Shown here one piece after another: positions 62,240-64,000 of a stretch of 64,000 nucleotides of DNA. The notes below the pieces were generated by a model, which searched no databases, was not told the DNA's origin, and saw only the letters and a program-made list of their open reading frames with translations. The stretch's first letter is position 1; each line of letters opens with the position of its first letter. The stretch is taken from assembly GCA_963732595.1 (NCBI GenBank), contig CAVSZZ010000001.1, forward strand, positions 372,001-436,000, given 5' to 3'. Made by a program: the position numbers and the translations under genes. The DNA comes from JAFGXF01 sp963732595. Its GTDB lineage: Bacteria; Chloroflexota; Anaerolineae; Anaerolineales; Anaerolineaceae.

Positions 62240-62983
62240 TCATTTAAAAAAGAACAGATCGCCCCTTTTTTCAGCGCATTTTATTTTTGAGGTGATTTTA
62301 TTTGCGGCGGCCTCGCGGACAAAATCCTTGTAAAAAGGGGCGGCGGCAATGGCGCTGTTGGGAAACAGGACGGCGGGGCTTCAGTTTTTCCAGTGCATAA
62401 AAAACGCCCTTGTCGGACTGGATCTGTTCCTGAAACATCATCTGCAGGAAGACCAGGTCGAATTTTTTGATCTTTTCATGCAGGAAATCGATCTCGCTGC
62501 TGAACGAATTCCAGGACTGGTCGCTGCTCATATGATCGCCGCCATAAAAAATAGTCAATCCGTCAACTTTTACCGCAAAGCCCACCCCGAAGCCGTTTGA
62601 CCTGATTGTTGAAATTTCCAAATCCTCCAATTTTTTTGCTGGCGCGGCCCGATATAGACAAATGCGGAATCTTTGATTTTGTCCTCGCCTGATATATAGG
62701 TGATATCCTTAATGGCTTTCTTCCAGGACAATATGGTATCGATGCGATCCGGATCCCTGAAAAACGGCAGGAATACGAACACCTTCTGATCCCGAATCTG
62801 CTTGGGATCGATCTCGCCGCTGGACAGGCAGGGGAGGATGGCGGGCGGCAGGGCAAAGCTGTCCACTTGATCGTAATCGTAATCAAAGATCAACAGGCTG
62901 CTTTTGGTTTTGATCACCCAGCCGGTATGGAACAAGTGCCAGATGACGGCCTGCTTTTCCCGTATTTTTTTCCCAAGCAGCAA
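62240..62983 (-). CDS. MBL-fold metallo-hydrolase-like protein (frameshifted as read)
   Basis: Two or three reading-frame pieces join into one protein: WHLFHTGWVIKTKSSLLIFDYDYDQ, RDQKVFVFLPFFRDPDRIDTILSWK, then after a shift in an A-run near 62630, STIRSNGFGVGFAVKVDGLTIFYGGDH and QMMFQEQIQSDKGVFYALEKLKP, then after a shift near 62370, PNSAIAAAPFYKDFVREAAANKIT, with stop at 62240. The layout matches an MBL-fold protein that lacks the canonical HxHxDH. Start is uncertain. Single-base length differences in homopolymers suggest sequencing error. Sits after the ankyrin gene. Confidence 0.55.
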
Positions 62984-62991
62984 TGCATCGC

Positions 62992-63743
62992 TCAGGTCCT
63001 GGGCTCTTTCTCCCTGAGATAATCGGCTGTCGGTTTCTGGCCGCTATCCAGGGCCAGGCGCAGGGGCGTGACTCCGCAGACTCCCCGGGCATTGATTTCC
63101 GCCCCCCGATCCATCAGAAATTTGGCAATCTCCAGATGGCCGTTTTTCACGGCAAGGTGCAAGGGTGACCAACCTCTTTCATCTTTCAAATTCAAACTTT
63201 TGGGAACTTTTTCGACAATATTTTTTACTCGAATTAAATCTCCGCTTTCCGCAGCCAGATGCAATGGCTTCAACAAGGGGACGATTTGCGCATGACCCCT
63301 CTCTATCGCCAGGTCCAGCGGTCTCTTTCCCAGTTGATCCGCGGCATAGATGTCGGCGCCATGGTCGATCAGAAGTTTGACGATTTGGTACGTCGCCGCG
63401 ATATACGGCGTCATGAAGGGGGGCGTATCCGCTTGTTGAGGTTGGTTGCATCTCCGCGCCCCGGGAGAGGAACAATGAAACGATCTCCTCCTGATTGGTC
63501 AGCACGGCCCAGTGCATGGGGGTATAGCCGCTTTCGTTGCGTTGATCCAGCTTTTTTGCTTCATTCAGGAGCGACTCACCTTCTCCTTGTCACCGGCAGC
63601 CACGGCTGCAAAGAGTTGCGGTTGATACTTGCCGGCGGCTTTTCCTGATTCTTTCTTGCTTTCACTCTGATTTTTGGAACAGCTGGAGTCATAATGGTCA
63701 GAATAGACAAAACAATCCATAATACTCTGCATTTCAAACTCAT
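62992..63743 (-). CDS. Ankyrin-repeat lipoprotein (frameshifted as read)
   Basis: ATG 63743 (MSLKCRVLWIVLSILTIMT) with GAGGAG eight bases upstream. The frame must shift near the lipobox to SCSKNQSESKKESG, again near 63570 to SLLNEAKKLDQRNESGYTPMHWAV, and near 63411 to YQIVKLLIDHGADIYAADQLGKRPLDLAIERGH. About five ankyrin repeats are recognisable, ending VTPLRLALDSGQKPTADYLREKEPRT. Ankyrin proteins bind other proteins. Shifts by one or two bases in several places point to low sequence quality. Confidence 0.6.
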
Positions 63744-63839
63744 CTGGCTGCTCCTCATTTTTTAGGCTTCGCTTTTCATTCTATGATTAACGCTGCATCC
63801 ATTCAACCGGTGTCTTGCCTTGTTGTCCTGAGCATTGAA

Positions 63840-64000
63840 CTACTTTATTTTACTTTCATCGGCCGGCGCGGGTGGCTGCAGGTAGAGCGTCATGGCCTGG
63901 AAATCGAAGGTCACCGCGAACGGCCGAAAGAAGCCGTGGGAGATGTGACCCCCCCGTGCGGAACCCGAACCGGTCTTCAGAGCCCGGAGGAAGTGCCCCG
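63840..64000 (-). CDS. C-terminal end of a retropepsin-like aspartyl protease (5' partial)
   Basis: The minus-strand frame is open to the window edge and ends at TAG 63840-63842. The last about 50 codons include GGHISHGFFRPFAVTFDFQ followed by AMTLYLQPP. This is the usual end of bacterial clan-AA aspartic proteases (F-x-V-T-F-D-x-x-x-x-x-L-Y-L-x-P). The active-site part lies beyond the window. The gap 63744-63839 holds no gene. Confidence 0.5.
   Translation of the reverse strand, partial: GHFLRALKTGSGSARGGHISHGFFRPFAVTFDFQAMTLYLQPPAPADESKIK

Overview
The window looks like a contig of an anaerobic or facultative Chloroflexota bacterium, probably class Anaerolineae. This is inferred from gene content and style: many lipoproteins with LxxC lipoboxes, ROK and RpiR sugar regulators next to ABC importers, DUF6062-type and APC/KimA-type proteins, GH10 and GH99 lipoproteins, and FnIII-like repeat surface proteins. 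No rRNA, tRNA, CRISPR array, phage or insertion sequence was seen.

Layout. 1-4929: 3' part of a large secreted protein with 14 cysteine-paired FnIII-like repeats, closed by a strong terminator. 5.0-6.8 kb: ABC-F ATPase behind an operator-like palindrome cluster, an extended -10 promoter, a tiny leader ORF and a terminator (an attenuation arrangement). 7-9.6 kb: GH10 xylanase lipoprotein and a small lipoprotein. 9.6-11.4 kb: deaminase, MazG-like and SDR operon. 11.5-12.8 kb: a peroxiredoxin-like gene whose active-site codon is TGA followed by a SECIS-like hairpin (probable selenoprotein), then a DUF6062-like protein. 12.9-23.2 kb: a potassium island with kdpFABC, kdpDE, two small membrane-protein genes missed by length filters, and a KimA-type K+ transporter. 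23.4-28 kb: Fe-S protein, PfkB kinase, DedA-like protein and GH99-like lipoprotein. 28.2-33.8 kb: PerR-like regulator with operator, catalase, lipoprotein, OsmC, pentapeptide, FeMo-co-like protein, XRE-cupin regulator and hemolysin III. 33.8-37.7 kb: ABC-2 exporter and TerC. 38.5-48.2 kb: amino-sugar operon (ROK regulator, ROK kinase, PIG-L deacetylase, sugar ABC importer, GH3 hexosaminidase, SIS deaminase). 48.3-50.8 kb: ABC-2 exporter. 51-61.9 kb: a minus-strand operon of RpiR remnant, FbpABC-like importer, HAD phosphatase, HAD/TIM-barrel fusion, PhoU-like and PiT, PfkB kinase and UlaG-like lactonase.

Two quality features matter to a reader. First, single-base insertions break otherwise intact genes at 26.5 kb, 42.2-42.7 kb, 49.1-49.3 kb and 50.07 kb; they look like sequence errors. 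Second, about 61.85-64.0 kb looks foreign: a truncated RpiR gene abuts fragments of a PD40-like protein, a frameshifted metallo-hydrolase, a frameshifted ankyrin lipoprotein and an aspartyl-protease end. An assembly chimera is more likely than a real insertion.

How genes work together. The kdp/KimA block handles K+ uptake. PerR-like, catalase, OsmC and the Sec-peroxiredoxin handle peroxide stress. The 38.5-48.2 kb operon should import and trim GlcNAc-containing oligosaccharides and deaminate the amino sugar. The 51-61.9 kb operon would suit import and dephosphorylation of a phosphorylated sugar-like solute, with its own phosphate transporter.
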